Counted from the first letter of the stretch, positions 30,641-41,386 are shown. The stretch is DNA of 64,000 nt from Paulinella micropora (GCA_019918135.1 WBZZ01003884.1:62501-126500), one strand, 5' to 3'. Translations and numbers: made by a program. Notes: generated by a model not told the origin, from the letters alone.

Positions 30641-31128
30641 ATGTCCCAAACTCCGGAGAATAACAAGAGCGGGTCCGCTCCTGCCTGCGCGCTCGAAAAT
30701 TACATTCCTCTGTTCGCAGGTCCGACTTTACTGGCGTGGTGGATCTCACGGACGAACAGCTGAGGCAGGCGCTACAAAATCAACCCGACCTCAAGAGGCT
30801 GGTGCTCGTGGGCTGCCAGCGCCTCACGCCCAAGGGCTTCAGGCACGTGGCGGAGCTGGCCACCAAGCTCGAGCACCTGGACGTGTCTGCCTCCGTGGTA
30901 AACATGGAGGGCCTCAACTGCGTCAAGAAAATCACCTCGCTCAAGACGCTCAGGGTCAAGGAATGCCCACACATCCCCGGGGCCTACCTCAAAGAGTTTT
31001 GCCAGGCCCGCCAAGAATGCACCGTTTTTGATGCATCCGGGGGCCATACATTGGGCTGGTTCCAAGCTCAGGAACAACAAGCCGCTGAATACTACAGGGC
31101 CGGGGGTCTGCCCAGGTGGGGGCACTGA
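30641..31128 (+). CDS. Small spliced LRR protein
   Basis: Exons 30641-30672 and 30720-31128 give 146 aa. The 47-nt intron starts GTCCGC, ends TTCGCAG and splits a Gly codon (GG|G); without splicing the upstream ATG runs into a stop. The protein has three or four LRRs of the Cys type ('LKRLVLVGCQRLTPKGFRH', 'LKTLRVKECPHIPGAYL') like the F-box family, but no F-box. It might compete with, or derive from, those proteins. The C-terminal 35 residues are unique. Confidence 0.65.
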
Positions 31129-31281
31129 TTTTTTTTTAGCGTGGCATGAAAAATTCTCCGCACACCAGGTCTGACCCCCCCCCAAAAAAAAAGGGCAGGC
31201 ACGATTTTTTAATAAAAAACAAATTTGCTGTAGCTTGGTTTCTTAGCCGGGGCCTAAATACCCCGCACTCTTTTTTTTTTC

Positions 31282-34200
31282 TTACAAGACCTGACGCTCG
31301 ATACTCTCCTCCGGCACGTCATGCTCCCCGTGCACTAGGCTCGGCCTGTGGCGGCTCGGCCGCTGCTGGCTGACGGGCGTGCCGGCCCCGCTCGAGGTGC
31401 CGTCGGCGTTGCGGCGGTGCAGGTCGGCCCTGGACGACGCGACGTGCGCGCTGCTGTCCGGGCCGGGCTTGCGTGCACGGCGCCAGTACCACACGCCGGC
31501 GCCCAGGATCAGCAACGCACCGACGGCCGCGGCCACGCCGCACACGACCTCTTTCCAGGCCACCACTGGCGGCGGCTGTGCACCGTTCGCCGCCTTGTTG
31601 GCGGGGGGCGGCGGCTGCTCGCTGTCGGTGGTGGCGCCGACGACCGTCAGGCCGAACGTTTCCTGTTGCGCGAGCGCCGCGGCGTAGCCCGGCTCTCCCT
31701 CGGCGGCCAGCGCGCGGCGTCGGTGGCTGGGCAGGCGGTTGTACCAGGCGGGCAGATTCTGTTCGGAGGGCGCCCAGCGCGTGACCGGCGCTGACGGCGC
31801 CGCGGTCGTCGGCAGCGACAGAGCGACCCGGCGGCGCCTGCCGTTCACGCCCAGGTACTCCACGTTGACGTTGAAGCTGAGCTGCACGAACACTTCGGTG
31901 TAGTTGTAGTCGGGGACGGGCAGGTCGGCGCACAGCACCACGACGTTGCTCACGGGCGCGTTGGGCTGCAGCACGGTGAAGTTCTCGGCGGTGTAGGTAG
32001 TGCAGTTGAGGAGGAAGTCGAGCCCCGCCTGCTCGTTCAGCGTGACCTTGCTCACGATCACGTCCTGGCCGGACTTGACGTAGCCGACAAAGCACACGCG
32101 CGTGACGGCCGACGATTGGTTGCTGTGCGCAAAGAACACCGTCGTGGTCGCGATGTCGCTCGCGCCGAGCTGCGACGTCGTGGAGCCGGCCAGCTGCGCC
32201 ATCAGCTGCTGTGCGTACGACTCGTTGATGGGCAGAGCGCCGCCCTGCAGGCTGTTGCTGGCCAGCTCGATCGCGCAGAACTCCTGCGCCGCGAAGGCCA
32301 GCTCTACCTCGCGCACGGCCGTGATGGCGCAGCCGCCCGCGATGTGGCTCAGCGATTGCGTCATGCCCGCGCAGCTCGTGTCGTGCGGCACGACAATCGT
32401 CGTCTCCACGGGGTCGCACGTGCCGAGCAGAAAGGCGGCCTCGTAGTACTGGAAGCACAGCCCGTCGTACGTCGATTGTCGTGCCAGCTCGCTGGCGCAG
32501 TTGGACGACGCAACCGCGCTGTCGATTGAAACCGAGAGGTTGCTGACGTTGCCGGCCGACAAGATATCGCCGGTGCCCACGGCGCCGATGTACGGGTAGT
32601 TGGTGGCCGTGACGTAGGACACGGTGCCCCGGAAGACGTTGCCGAGGCGTGATACTGAGAACGACAGCACGAGCGACTGCAGCGCCGGCACGTCGTAGGC
32701 CGGCTCCACGGTGAAGTTGTAGTCGCAGCTGCCGAGCTGTGCGTTGGGCGGCGACGACTGGTCGGCCAGCGTCGCGTGCAACAGGTAGCCGCCCGCGCCG
32801 AAGCGCCATACAGGTAAGAACCCGCCATCGTCGGCCGTGTTGCTGTACAGGGTCGCGCCGACATTGGAGCGCACCGTGATGTTGGTCGTGAGCGCGCCCG
32901 GCAGGTTGTCGTAGCCCAGGGGCCCCGGCGTATAGAAGGCGCCGCCGCCCGGCAGGGTCGTGTCGTTGTTGCCGGGCATGGCAATGCGCACGGTGCGCGA
33001 CGCCCAGCCCGTGCCGCCGAGGCCGGGCGGGCAGTTCGAGAACACGGGCGGCGTGTCGTCCTCGACGACGCCGGCGATGGTGCACGACGCCGAGTTGCCC
33101 GCCTCGTCGAAGATGGTCACGGTCGTCGAGGTGTTGCGTTCGCCGTCGACGGTGCCGAGGCTGACCACCGCCGTGCTGTTGCGGCTGACGCCGTCACTCA
33201 GGTACAGGTTGTCGCCAAAGTGCAGCGTGAACGGCGCGAACGTGCAGTTCGGTGTGAAATCGGCGCCGCAGCTCGACGTGTGCAGCACCAACGGCGCGGC
33301 TGGGCAGTCGAAGAACACGGGCGGCTCCGCATCGGTCAGCGTCACGGTCAGCGTAAACGTGGCGAAGTTCGTTTGTTCGTCGTACGCCTTGAAGTTGAAC
33401 ACGTTGGCGCCCAGCCGTAGTGTGTGGTCCAGCAGCAACGCGAGCGTATCCAAATAGACGAGGAAGTGGTCGGCGTAGAACGCGGCCCCGGCGCTGCCGG
33501 CGCTCACGGCCGGGAAGTACGCGGCCCACGCGCTGTTGGCCGGGTCCGCGATCAGGGCCGCGCGCAGGTCGCCCGGCGACAGTGCGTAGCCCGTGAGCCA
33601 GCGCAGCGCCTGCAGCCGCGCACCGCTCGTGGCCGTGGTGGACGACGCGCTGCGCACGTCGACGGACGTGACGCCGACCGAGTCGAGCCAGTACGGCACG
33701 CGGAAGTAGCCCCCCGGCCCGTAGTTGCTGGTTAGGATCCGCAGCGCGCTGTCGCCAAAGTGGTAGTAGTTGGCCGACGGGTCGGAGCGCGCGTCGTACG
33801 TGATGGCACCGGTGGCGGCGCACTCGGCGGAGAGCAGGTCGCAGAGCGCGAGCGGCACCACGTTGTCCAGCAGCACGAATTCGCACGTGTCGAGCCGCGC
33901 CACGTTATTGCTGGGGCTGGTACCGCTCCAGCCGCCCTGGAACAGCTGCGTGTAGCCGGCACTGTAGACCTGGACGATCGAGCCATTGAACACGCCGACC
34001 GTGCCGAGCACCGGGTGGATCGCCAGGCCGTCACAGCCCCCGAACACGTTGTTGGTACAGCTGGGGCAGGGCGCGAAGGGCAGGTAGCCGGCACCGCCGC
34101 CGGGGTTGCAGTACAGCGTCTGCAGCAGGGGCACGGGCGTCGCCAGGATGGCCGACAGGTTCACCCGCGCGCCGAAGCTGGTGCCGAGCCCGCGGGTGTC

Positions 34201-37200
34201 GGCGAAATGTGACGATGCGAGCGTCGACAACAGCAGCGCCTCGGTGGAGAGCGGGCAGGACAGCTCGGGCGTGGCGCCGTCCAGCAGCACGAAGCGCAGC
34301 GAGCACGTGGAGTTGAGGCCGGAGTGGGCGTCCACGGCCGTGACGAGCACCGTCAGGTTGAACGGGATCAGGCGCACGTCCAGCTGCGGCTGCGTGCGCA
34401 GCCACAGCACCTGCTCGGCCCCGAGCACGAGATCGTAGAACAGCTGCAGGGACGTGTCCGAGTTATCAGTCACGTTGAAGAAGTCGTTGACGTCAATCAG
34501 GTAGCTGGCGCTGCTCACGACGATCGTCAGGTCCGTGGCGGGGCAGTCCGTGAACACGGGCGCCTGGTTGTCCAGCACCCAGACCGCAAACTGGCAGAAG
34601 CCGGTGTTGCCATAGCTGTCCTGGACGCTGCGCGTGAGCACGTGGAACGCGTTCTGGCCCGTGTACAGCAGCGGTTCGGGGATCGGAAATACTAGCTGCA
34701 CGGTCGCGTCGAAGTTGTCGACCACGGTTGCGGTCGCGGACGTGCCGTTCCAGTAGTTGACGCCGGCCAGCGTCTGCACCGTCATGTTCGGGCAGGTGAG
34801 CTGGGGCGCTTCCACGTCGTTAACGGTAATCTGCAGCACGCAGTCTACGGCCTGGTTGCCGCTCGAGTCGGCGCCCGTCCACGTCAGCGTCGTGGTGCCG
34901 ATGTAGAAGCGCACATTGGCGCCGTCGACCTCCGGCGCCTGCAGCGTGCCCGCCGTGCGGTCGAAGGCCACGTAGCGCGTGGTGTCTGTCTCGTCGACAA
35001 TGGCCCGCGTGTAATAGCCCGCGCGCACCGAGTAGTTCTGCCCGGGGTCGCTGCCGTAAGAGGTCGCCGTGCCGTTGAGGCCGCTGGCCAGCGCGCACTC
35101 GAAGTACGGCGCCAGCACGTCGTTGACCTGTACGAGCCACGTGCAGCCCGGGTCCACGAAGCCCCCGGACCCGAGCGCACGCACCGTGACCGACGTGGTC
35201 TGCGCCGCGGCGAAGTGGCCGGCGCTTAGCGAGGTCGTGTTCAGGTACAGCGCGGTCGGGGTGCCGGTAGACACGACGCGCAGCTGGTCAAAGGTCGTGC
35301 CGGGGCGTTTGAAGACGCGCTCGTCCAGGTTCCACGACGCCTCGCTCCAGCTGCAACCGCTGTCCGAGTTGTTCACGACGATGGTCGCGTCGCTCAGGCA
35401 CTGCAGTAGGTTGCCCTCGGCCCGCAGGGGCTCGCCGATGACCACGACGCCGGTGCGGCACACCCGGAAGGTCCAGCACGACGTAGTCACGTTGTAGTAG
35501 CTCTCCACGTTCAGCGGCGCGCAGTACAGGTCCGTGTTGACGAGCGTGTTGTTCTCGGCCAGCACAAAAGCCGCGAGCGCGCGGCTGGAGTTCTGGAAGT
35601 CGCAGCCGCACACGTCGAGCCGCAGCGCGTCGTTGGCGGTCGCGACGTTGGCAATTGTGTTGACACCCGCGGCTGGGTACCACTCCAGCGCCAGCTGCTC
35701 GTCGGGCAGGAGCAGCGCCGCCGTCACCTGCGTGGCGTTGAAGCGTACGTACGGCGAGCTGCTGGTCACACGGTCCCAGAACCGGTAGGGGTAGTGCAGC
35801 GTGCCGACGCCGTTGGGCAGCACGTAGTACGTCGTGAACGCCGGGCCCTTGACGGCAGTGAAGTCGGGCTTGAGCGCGTCTATGCGCCAGTCGCCCGACT
35901 GGAGTGTCGTGGTGACGCTGCCGTTAGTACAACGGGTGCCCTGCAGGTCCGTCGTGTCAATCGTGCACGAGCCGCCGGTGCACACCTGCAGGCAGCCGCC
36001 CAGCGGGTCCGCGGTGTAGCCCGCGCCGCACTCGCAATTCGAGTTGCAGCCCCAGCTCTCCGGGTGCGGGCTCACCTCGCACTGCTCGGCCGGCCCGTGC
36101 GCGCCGTAGAAGTCCAGCAGCCCGTCGCCGCAGAAGCCCGTGAGCGTAATCAGGACCACGCAGGAGTCCGACGCGGGCGAGTACGGGGACGCGTCGCTGC
36201 CCACGACCGTCAGGTTGAACGGCGACTGCAGGAAACTGAACGTGCCAATGTCCGCGGCGAGCGGCGTGTAAACGGTACTGTCGTACGCGCAGTTGTCCGC
36301 CACGCCGTGGAAGAGTGACAGGTCGTACAGCCCCGACTTGACGGGGATCGTGCCGGTGGCGGAGCACGTGACCACGGGCTTCTCACGGTCCTGCAGGGTG
36401 TACACGACGTCGCACTGCGCCGTGTTGCCCGCCTGGTCCGTCGCGGTCGCCACAAAGCGCACGGCCCTGGCCGCGAACGTGGCGTCGTGGGTCTCTGCAT
36501 TAGCGCACGTGACCGTGACATTGGAGGGGCCCTGCACGTCGGAGGTCAGGTAGTCGATGCCGAAGCCCGCACTAATTGTCGGGACCGCGCCGCAGGCATT
36601 TGCGTCCATGGCCGTGTCGTAGTAGCTGGTGGTGCCGTTAACAGCCGATAGCACGGGGTCGTTGTGCGCGACGCTGGCGCACATCACCGAGGGCGGCTGC
36701 ACGTCGTGCACAAAAATCGTGCGCACGCACGTCGCCCAGTTGCCCGACGGGTCCACGGCCGTGTACGTGATGAAGTGCTCGCCGTACGCCAGGTGTTGCC
36801 CGAAGCCGTACGACGGCGTGACGAGCAAGTAGTCGCGCAGGCCCGGCGCCGTGACGCCCGCGCTGAGCACGGCGTTGTCGGCGACGCGCAGCAGCGAGAA
36901 GTCGGCCCAGAACTCGTCGCTCGACGTTGTGAGCCAGAACGTAGGCGAGCCGACCGAGATGTTCAGCTCGCTGCGCGGGCCCGTGTACTCGCCGCCGTCG
37001 CAATCCAGGAAGACCGGCGGCGTCTCGTCGATGACGGTGATCTCGAACGTGAGCGACAGGGCGGCCGTGCGCTGCGCCGTCGTCACCGGCGCGGTCGAGC
37101 TGCTGTTGGCCGCCGTGTCGTAACGGTAGTCGTAGTAGCCGCCGTCGCGCACCGAGGCCGTCACGGTCGTCACGCCCGGGTACAGGTACAGCCACGTGTT

Positions 37201-40200
37201 GACCTGACCCACGACGCCGTACTCGTGGTAAGGCACCACTAGCATCGCGGGCGTGATGGTCTGGTTGCCCGCCGCCGTGTTGGCGAACAGCCCCTCCCAC
37301 TGCGCCAGGCACGTGTAGTTGCCGTTAGTGCCGGTATAGGCCACGAGACCGCCGCCGCCGGGTGAGGCCGTCCCCATGCCGATCTGCTGCAGGCGGCGGC
37401 GGTCCGCGTAGTCGGTGCCGGTGCCGCCCGAGTTATCCGCCTGCGCCGCCCGGCGCCGCTGCAGCCACGCCGTACTGGCCGGGTCCGGGTCCTGGACCTG
37501 GCCGTTGTACACGAGATTGGGAGGCACGGGCGCCGACGTCACGGCGGCGGGGAAGGCGAGGTGCTCCGCCACGGGCGGACGCGCCGTGGGCAGCGCGCCC
37601 GTGCCGTTGGCACTATAGGGCGTCCCGGCGGCGCCCAGCCCGCAGTACACCCCCGTGTACTGCGCCGCCCAGCTGGCGCCCCCGGGCAGGAACTCGTAGT
37701 CGTACAGGGCGTTATCGACCCAGAGCCACAGGTCCATGGGGTGGATCGCGACGGAGCGCCGCGCCACGGCCCCGGGGTTCGACAGTAGCAGCGCGCCCCC
37801 GGCCCACACGTCGGGCGGCAGCGTGTACGTCACCGCCAGGTCCTGCGCCAGCTGGCCCACCGCCTGCGGCGCCGAGGTGTCACGCACCTCGTAGTCCACG
37901 AGGCACACGGCGACGTTGCCCACGTCGTCATAAGTGGCGTAGCTAACGCGCAGCGACCAGCCCAGCGGCAGAGCCGTGGCATCGCCCGTGAGCTCCGGCG
38001 GCGAGGTGAACAGGGCCGGCAGCCGCAGCCCGACGGACGACAGCAGCTGGCTGCCCGCGCCGGCGCCACTCGCCGACAACAGCTCCGACAGCTGCAACGT
38101 GTAGTCCAGGTCGCAGCCCCACTGCTCGATAGTGTACCGCCAGCTGGACTCGCCCGCGCCGGGGTAGGCGCAGAACGTCGCGTTGCCGTCGGCCGAGGGG
38201 TAGCAGCCGGTGGAGAACGTGGTCAGGTAGTCGGGACGCCCCGTGTCGCCCGCCAGCGCGTGGCAGCCCGGCGGGCCCGACACGTTCACGTACACCGAGC
38301 CCCAGTTGGCGGTGGTGTCCTGGCCGGTATTAGCGTCGGACACAAACTGGTACCAACCGCCGGCGTGCAGGTGCACGGTGGCGCAGTTGCCGCCCGGGCT
38401 GGCGGCCGAGGTGCCCTGGAGGGTCGCGGGGGTGAATGCCGCGCACGACGAGCGCCCGGGCTGCGCGCGTGTCACGGCGCGCACGAATTCGGTCTGCGCG
38501 CCCGTGGCGTTGAACCGCAGCTGGCCGGAGCTAAGCGGCGAGCTCAAGCCCCCGGCCTGCACCTCGTTTGCAGTCGTGCCGAGCAGCACGTGGTACGAAC
38601 CAAAGGTTGTGCCCGGATAAGCGGCCTGGCGCGGCACGCCGTGGCGCGCCATCACGTCGGCCGCGACCTCGTCCCCGCGCGATATGCCGCCCGGGCCGCA
38701 GCTGAGGGCCGGCGGCGTGTTGTCGATAATTAGGGTGAAGTTGCACCACGCCAGATTTCCCGCCTCGTCGTACACGTCGGCATTGACCGCGTACGTGCCG
38801 TCGGGCAGGTAGCGCCTGACAACCGTTCCGGTGCCAAAGGCCGTGGTGTAGTTCAACAGCAGCGGGCCGAACCGCGACTCGAACGAGTACACGTTGCAGT
38901 GCGTGTGGTTGTCGTCGATGTTGTCGTAGCTGTGGTCGCACAGGTCCCGCGAGAACAGCTCCAGCAGCCGCAGGTCGTTGGTGCCGAAGCCCGCCGCGTG
39001 CCACGCGGACAGAACCGTTTGGCTCAGGTTGCCCCCCGCGACCGTATCGGCGCGGTGCAGCGGGTCCAGGTAGGGCTCCGAGTCCTGGCCGCGCAGGCGC
39101 AGCTCGCGGCCGCCGGCGCACAGGCCGTAGCGGTCGAGGTTGGGCGGGGACGTGTCGATCACGTCCACGGTAAAATTACAGTTCTGCACGTTGCCGGCCA
39201 CGTCCGCGATCAGGTACGCGACCGACCACACGCCCTTGACGTTTAGCACGTGCGTGGCCATGCCGTAGTCGTACACAAACTGGCTTTGGTTCGGCGAACC
39301 TAGGTCGACGGTGGAGGCCGAGCCGCCCGGGGGCGTGATGGTGCGGTACACCTCGGCCACGCGGTACAGCTCTGGCGACGCGGGGGATGTGCAGTCACAC
39401 CACGAGGGCACGACGTAACCCGGAGGGCCGTACGCCCCGCCCAGCGTGCTCAGCGACAGGAACGCCGCGTCGTTGTTGAGGTCAATGGTCAACGGGGCCG
39501 TGGGGCAGTTGCGGCTGATGGGCGGGCTCGTGTCCGTCCCACAGTGGGCGTCCGCGTGCACTACGCCCGTGCACACGCCCGGCTCGCCGTTCGGGTCCAC
39601 GGTGCTGCAGTTGCAGAAGTTGACGCCCTTGCTGGCATTAGCCAGCCGGCGCCGGCCCAGGGCTTGTGACGCTAGCACGCACTCAAAACCGTAGCAGTGT
39701 GATATCTGGTAGCAGTCGTTGTCGTTGATGAGGCGGGTAGTGGCCTGGGACTCCAGGCGCAACGACGCCGGGAAACGGACCGTAAAGCTCAGCGGCAGCC
39801 GGAACGTTTGGGTTACGTTCAGCATCAAGAACCTGGTCCGGCGCGTACAGTTGACGTCGACCGAACCCGACAGCCGCAGGTACCCGTTGCCCTCGTCGTG
39901 CACTAACAGCGTGCAATCCGTGGTGTAGCGCAGGTACACGATCTGCTGGTCCCAGCAGGGATCGGCCGACACTCTGGTTGTGGTCGGCAGGGTCCCGTTG
40001 CCACAATAATCCTTGGAGACAAAGAACGGCGACGTCGCCGTGGTAAAACCGCTCGGGGTTTCGATGTTGAGCAGAATAGCGGGGCTGCCCTCGAGTTGGC
40101 CCAGGCCCGAGCCATTGCTTAAGATCCTGGCCCGCCAATTCACGCTCTGCGCAAAGTTCAGGCCGCAGCTCTGCCCCGACACGACGGCGCCGAGTAAGGC

Positions 40201-40218
40201 CAGAGCGAGGACGCTCAT
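31282..40218 (-). CDS. Giant HYR-repeat membrane protein, 2,978 aa
   Basis: Single open frame; the start is placed at 40218 (MSVLALALLGAVVSG), which gives a proper signal peptide, rather than the non-ATG extension. The ectodomain contains at least twelve HYR-type signatures (D-x2-x-P-P-x3-C): 'DTSPPNL', 'DETPPVFLDC', 'DREKPVVTC', 'DVEAPQLTC', 'DNQAPVFTDC', 'DAEPPVFFDC', 'DDTPPVFSNC'. HYR modules are Ig-like and occur in adhesion and complement-related proteins. Many N-x-S/T sites suggest glycosylation. A single TM segment lies near residues 2888-2912 (VVCGVAAAVGALLILGAGV), followed by a cytosolic tail of about 65 residues. Arg-rich motifs (RRRR) occur near the membrane. Likely role: surface adhesion or envelope protein. 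Confidence 0.85.
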   Translation of the reverse strand: MSVLALALLGAVVSGQSCGLNFAQSVNWRARILSNGSGLGQLEGSPAILLNIETPSGFTTATSPFFVSKDYCGNGTLPTTTRVSADPCWDQQIVYLRYTTDCTLLVHDEGNGYLRLSGSVDVNCTRRTRFLMLNVTQTFRLPLSFTVRFPASLRLESQATTRLINDNDCYQISHCYGFECVLASQALGRRRLANASKGVNFCNCSTVDPNGEPGVCTGVVHADAHCGTDTSPPISRNCPTAPLTIDLNNDAAFLSLSTLGGAYGPPGYVVPSWCDCTSPASPELYRVAEVYRTITPPGGSASTVDLGSPNQSQFVYDYGMATHVLNVKGVWSVAYLIADVAGNVQNCNFTVDVIDTSPPNLDRYGLCAGGRELRLRGQDSEPYLDPLHRADTVAGGNLSQTVLSAWHAAGFGTNDLRLLELFSRDLCDHSYDNIDDNHTHCNVYSFESRFGPLLLNYTTAFGTGTVVRRYLPDGTYAVNADVYDEAGNLAWCNFTLIIDNTPPALSCGPGGISRGDEVAADVMARHGVPRQAAYPGTTFGSYHVLLGTTANEVQAGGLSSPLSSGQLRFNATGAQTEFVRAVTRAQPGRSSCAAFTPATLQGTSAASPGGNCATVHLHAGGWYQFVSDANTGQDTTANWGSVYVNVSGPPGCHALAGDTGRPDYLTTFSTGCYPSADGNATFCAYPGAGESSWRYTIEQWGCDLDYTLQLSELLSASGAGAGSQLLSSVGLRLPALFTSPPELTGDATALPLGWSLRVSYATYDDVGNVAVCLVDYEVRDTSAPQAVGQLAQDLAVTYTLPPDVWAGGALLLSNPGAVARRSVAIHPMDLWLWVDNALYDYEFLPGGASWAAQYTGVYCGLGAAGTPYSANGTGALPTARPPVAEHLAFPAAVTSAPVPPNLVYNGQVQDPDPASTAWLQRRRAAQADNSGGTGTDYADRRRLQQIGMGTASPGGGGLVAYTGTNGNYTCLAQWEGLFANTAAGNQTITPAMLVVPYHEYGVVGQVNTWLYLYPGVTTVTASVRDGGYYDYRYDTAANSSSTAPVTTAQRTAALSLTFEITVIDETPPVFLDCDGGEYTGPRSELNISVGSPTFWLTTSSDEFWADFSLLRVADNAVLSAGVTAPGLRDYLLVTPSYGFGQHLAYGEHFITYTAVDPSGNWATCVRTIFVHDVQPPSVMCASVAHNDPVLSAVNGTTSYYDTAMDANACGAVPTISAGFGIDYLTSDVQGPSNVTVTCANAETHDATFAARAVRFVATATDQAGNTAQCDVVYTLQDREKPVVTCSATGTIPVKSGLYDLSLFHGVADNCAYDSTVYTPLAADIGTFSFLQSPFNLTVVGSDASPYSPASDSCVVLITLTGFCGDGLLDFYGAHGPAEQCEVSPHPESWGCNSNCECGAGYTADPLGGCLQVCTGGSCTIDTTDLQGTRCTNGSVTTTLQSGDWRIDALKPDFTAVKGPAFTTYYVLPNGVGTLHYPYRFWDRVTSSSPYVRFNATQVTAALLLPDEQLALEWYPAAGVNTIANVATANDALRLDVCGCDFQNSSRALAAFVLAENNTLVNTDLYCAPLNVESYYNVTTSCWTFRVCRTGVVVIGEPLRAEGNLLQCLSDATIVVNNSDSGCSWSEASWNLDERVFKRPGTTFDQLRVVSTGTPTALYLNTTSLSAGHFAAAQTTSVTVRALGSGGFVDPGCTWLVQVNDVLAPYFECALASGLNGTATSYGSDPGQNYSVRAGYYTRAIVDETDTTRYVAFDRTAGTLQAPEVDGANVRFYIGTTTLTWTGADSSGNQAVDCVLQITVNDVEAPQLTCPNMTVQTLAGVNYWNGTSATATVVDNFDATVQLVFPIPEPLLYTGQNAFHVLTRSVQDSYGNTGFCQFAVWVLDNQAPVFTDCPATDLTIVVSSASYLIDVNDFFNVTDNSDTSLQLFYDLVLGAEQVLWLRTQPQLDVRLIPFNLTVLVTAVDAHSGLNSTCSLRFVLLDGATPELSCPLSTEALLLSTLASSHFADTRGLGTSFGARVNLSAILATPVPLLQTLYCNPGGGAGYLPFAPCPSCTNNVFGGCDGLAIHPVLGTVGVFNGSIVQVYSAGYTQLFQGGWSGTSPSNNVARLDTCEFVLLDNVVPLALCDLLSAECAATGAITYDARSDPSANYYHFGDSALRILTSNYGPGGYFRVPYWLDSVGVTSVDVRSASSTTATSGARLQALRWLTGYALSPGDLRAALIADPANSAWAAYFPAVSAGSAGAAFYADHFLVYLDTLALLLDHTLRLGANVFNFKAYDEQTNFATFTLTVTLTDAEPPVFFDCPAAPLVLHTSSCGADFTPNCTFAPFTLHFGDNLYLSDGVSRNSTAVVSLGTVDGERNTSTTVTIFDEAGNSASCTIAGVVEDDTPPVFSNCPPGLGGTGWASRTVRIAMPGNNDTTLPGGGAFYTPGPLGYDNLPGALTTNITVRSNVGATLYSNTADDGGFLPVWRFGAGGYLLHATLADQSSPPNAQLGSCDYNFTVEPAYDVPALQSLVLSFSVSRLGNVFRGTVSYVTATNYPYIGAVGTGDILSAGNVSNLSVSIDSAVASSNCASELARQSTYDGLCFQYYEAAFLLGTCDPVETTIVVPHDTSCAGMTQSLSHIAGGCAITAVREVELAFAAQEFCAIELASNSLQGGALPINESYAQQLMAQLAGSTTSQLGASDIATTTVFFAHSNQSSAVTRVCFVGYVKSGQDVIVSKVTLNEQAGLDFLLNCTTYTAENFTVLQPNAPVSNVVVLCADLPVPDYNYTEVFVQLSFNVNVEYLGVNGRRRRVALSLPTTAAPSAPVTRWAPSEQNLPAWYNRLPSHRRRALAAEGEPGYAAALAQQETFGLTVVGATTDSEQPPPPANKAANGAQPPPVVAWKEVVCGVAAAVGALLILGAGVWYWRRARKPGPDSSAHVASSRADLHRRNADGTSSGAGTPVSQQRPSRHRPSLVHGEHDVPEESIERQVL

Positions 40219-40690
40219 GATTTTTTTTTCTTTTTGTGCTGTCTTCTTTATTTTTCTTTTCATTGCTCAGAAACGAAAAAAGGAAGGGCCAATAATCCGG
40301 ACCCGACGGAAGGGAGGATGGGAGGGAACAAGAGAGAAGAGCCGGCGCGACCGTGCAGGGCTGAGAAGGGGGGGGGGGGGAGGAAAAAGACAAATGAGCA
40401 ACAGGCTTATTTGTCTTGGCCGCCTGCCTTTTTTTTTCTTTGGCTTCGTTGCCCTTCCCCACCCTGTCCCTCCCCCCTCCCCCGTCGCTAGCTTTTGCTT
40501 TTGCCTGTAGTTGCTCTGTTATATATTCTACGTTGTCTCCCCCCGGCGGCCCCCACGAGTACCAGCCCTTTGGAAAAAAACGTCAGCTCTCTCTCTCTCG
40601 TTCTTAAATCTCCGGGACAACAGGAAGAACTTTCCGTTACCAAAAACGTAGACCAAGAAAAGTAGGGTTTTTTTTTAATCAGCTCGGAGG
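40219..40690. other. Intergenic region between HYR gene and kinase gene
   Basis: The T-run directly upstream of the HYR start (minus-strand A-run) and a G-run at about 40370-40381 stand out. C/T-rich from 40400 to 40610. No supported gene. Confidence 0.5.
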
Positions 40691-41386
40691 CTACAGCCCC
40701 GTTGCTACCTTTTGACCGAAATTGTGCTTGCAACTGCGTATGACGTCCGCCAGGTCGCTGTGGACTTGTAGTACTTTGCCGGGCGCTCTGCAGATCCGGA
40801 CACACTTTTTTAAGTACGGTTCGTACCAGTGCGAATGCCTGCCGGCCAACGTGTTCTTGTGGCGGTTGGAGTCCAGGCAGGGAAAGACCGAGAGCCCAAA
40901 GTCTAACAAGCACACACCCCCGTCGCGCGTGCGCAGTCCAATGTTCTGGGGTTTTAGGTCGCGGTGTACAAAGCCTTGTGCGTGGAGGGGCCACAAGAAA
41001 ATTAGCACCCGCGCTAGAAACTCCAGGGCACGGCACTTGGTCGAGTCGGAGGGTCGCTGTAACAAGCTTTCCAGAGAGTACGGAATAAATTCCATGACCA
41101 TGGCGCTGTAGTCAGCGCCCAGAATAAAAACGAAGGGCTCAGGAATTAGCCCGACAGCGGCGTTCTCGTGGAAGAATAGTTCACGTTGGAAATCGAATTC
41201 TTGTCTGTGCACAGATTGTTCGCGTCTGGTATAGAGTTTGACAGCGACGGTCTGGTGCGCAGCGCCGTCCTGTACGCACCCCGCGCGCCAGACGTGCGCA
41301 TAGCCGCCCCTGCCCGATTCTGCCTGGAACCTAAAAAGGCCGACCAGAGGGGGGGCGTCCGCGGACACACGGCAGGAACCAAACAT
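40691..41386 (-). CDS. Minimal Ser/Thr protein kinase
   Basis: 231 aa, ATG at 41386. The motifs are in order: Gly loop 'GRGGYAHVW' (residues 25-33), 'VAVKLY' with K50, a hinge-like 'VMEFIPYSLESLL', the catalytic loop 'HRDLKPQN' (141-148) and 'LLDFG' (DFG at 162-164). All key catalytic residues are present, so it should be active. The C-lobe is short: after the activation segment only about 65 residues follow, against about 110 in ordinary kinases, so the last helices are reduced. It may phosphorylate host or virion proteins. The group cannot be assigned. Confidence 0.85.
   Translation of the reverse strand: MFGSCRVSADAPPLVGLFRFQAESGRGGYAHVWRAGCVQDGAAHQTVAVKLYTRREQSVHRQEFDFQRELFFHENAAVGLIPEPFVFILGADYSAMVMEFIPYSLESLLQRPSDSTKCRALEFLARVLIFLWPLHAQGFVHRDLKPQNIGLRTRDGGVCLLDFGLSVFPCLDSNRHKNTLAGRHSHWYEPYLKKCVRICRAPGKVLQVHSDLADVIRSCKHNFGQKVATGL

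Noticed and set aside
31319-39121. Many long plus- and minus-strand frames inside the HYR gene
   Set aside because: They are Arg/Ala/Pro-rich shadows of a GC-rich gene; the HYR frame has signal peptide, motifs and TM.
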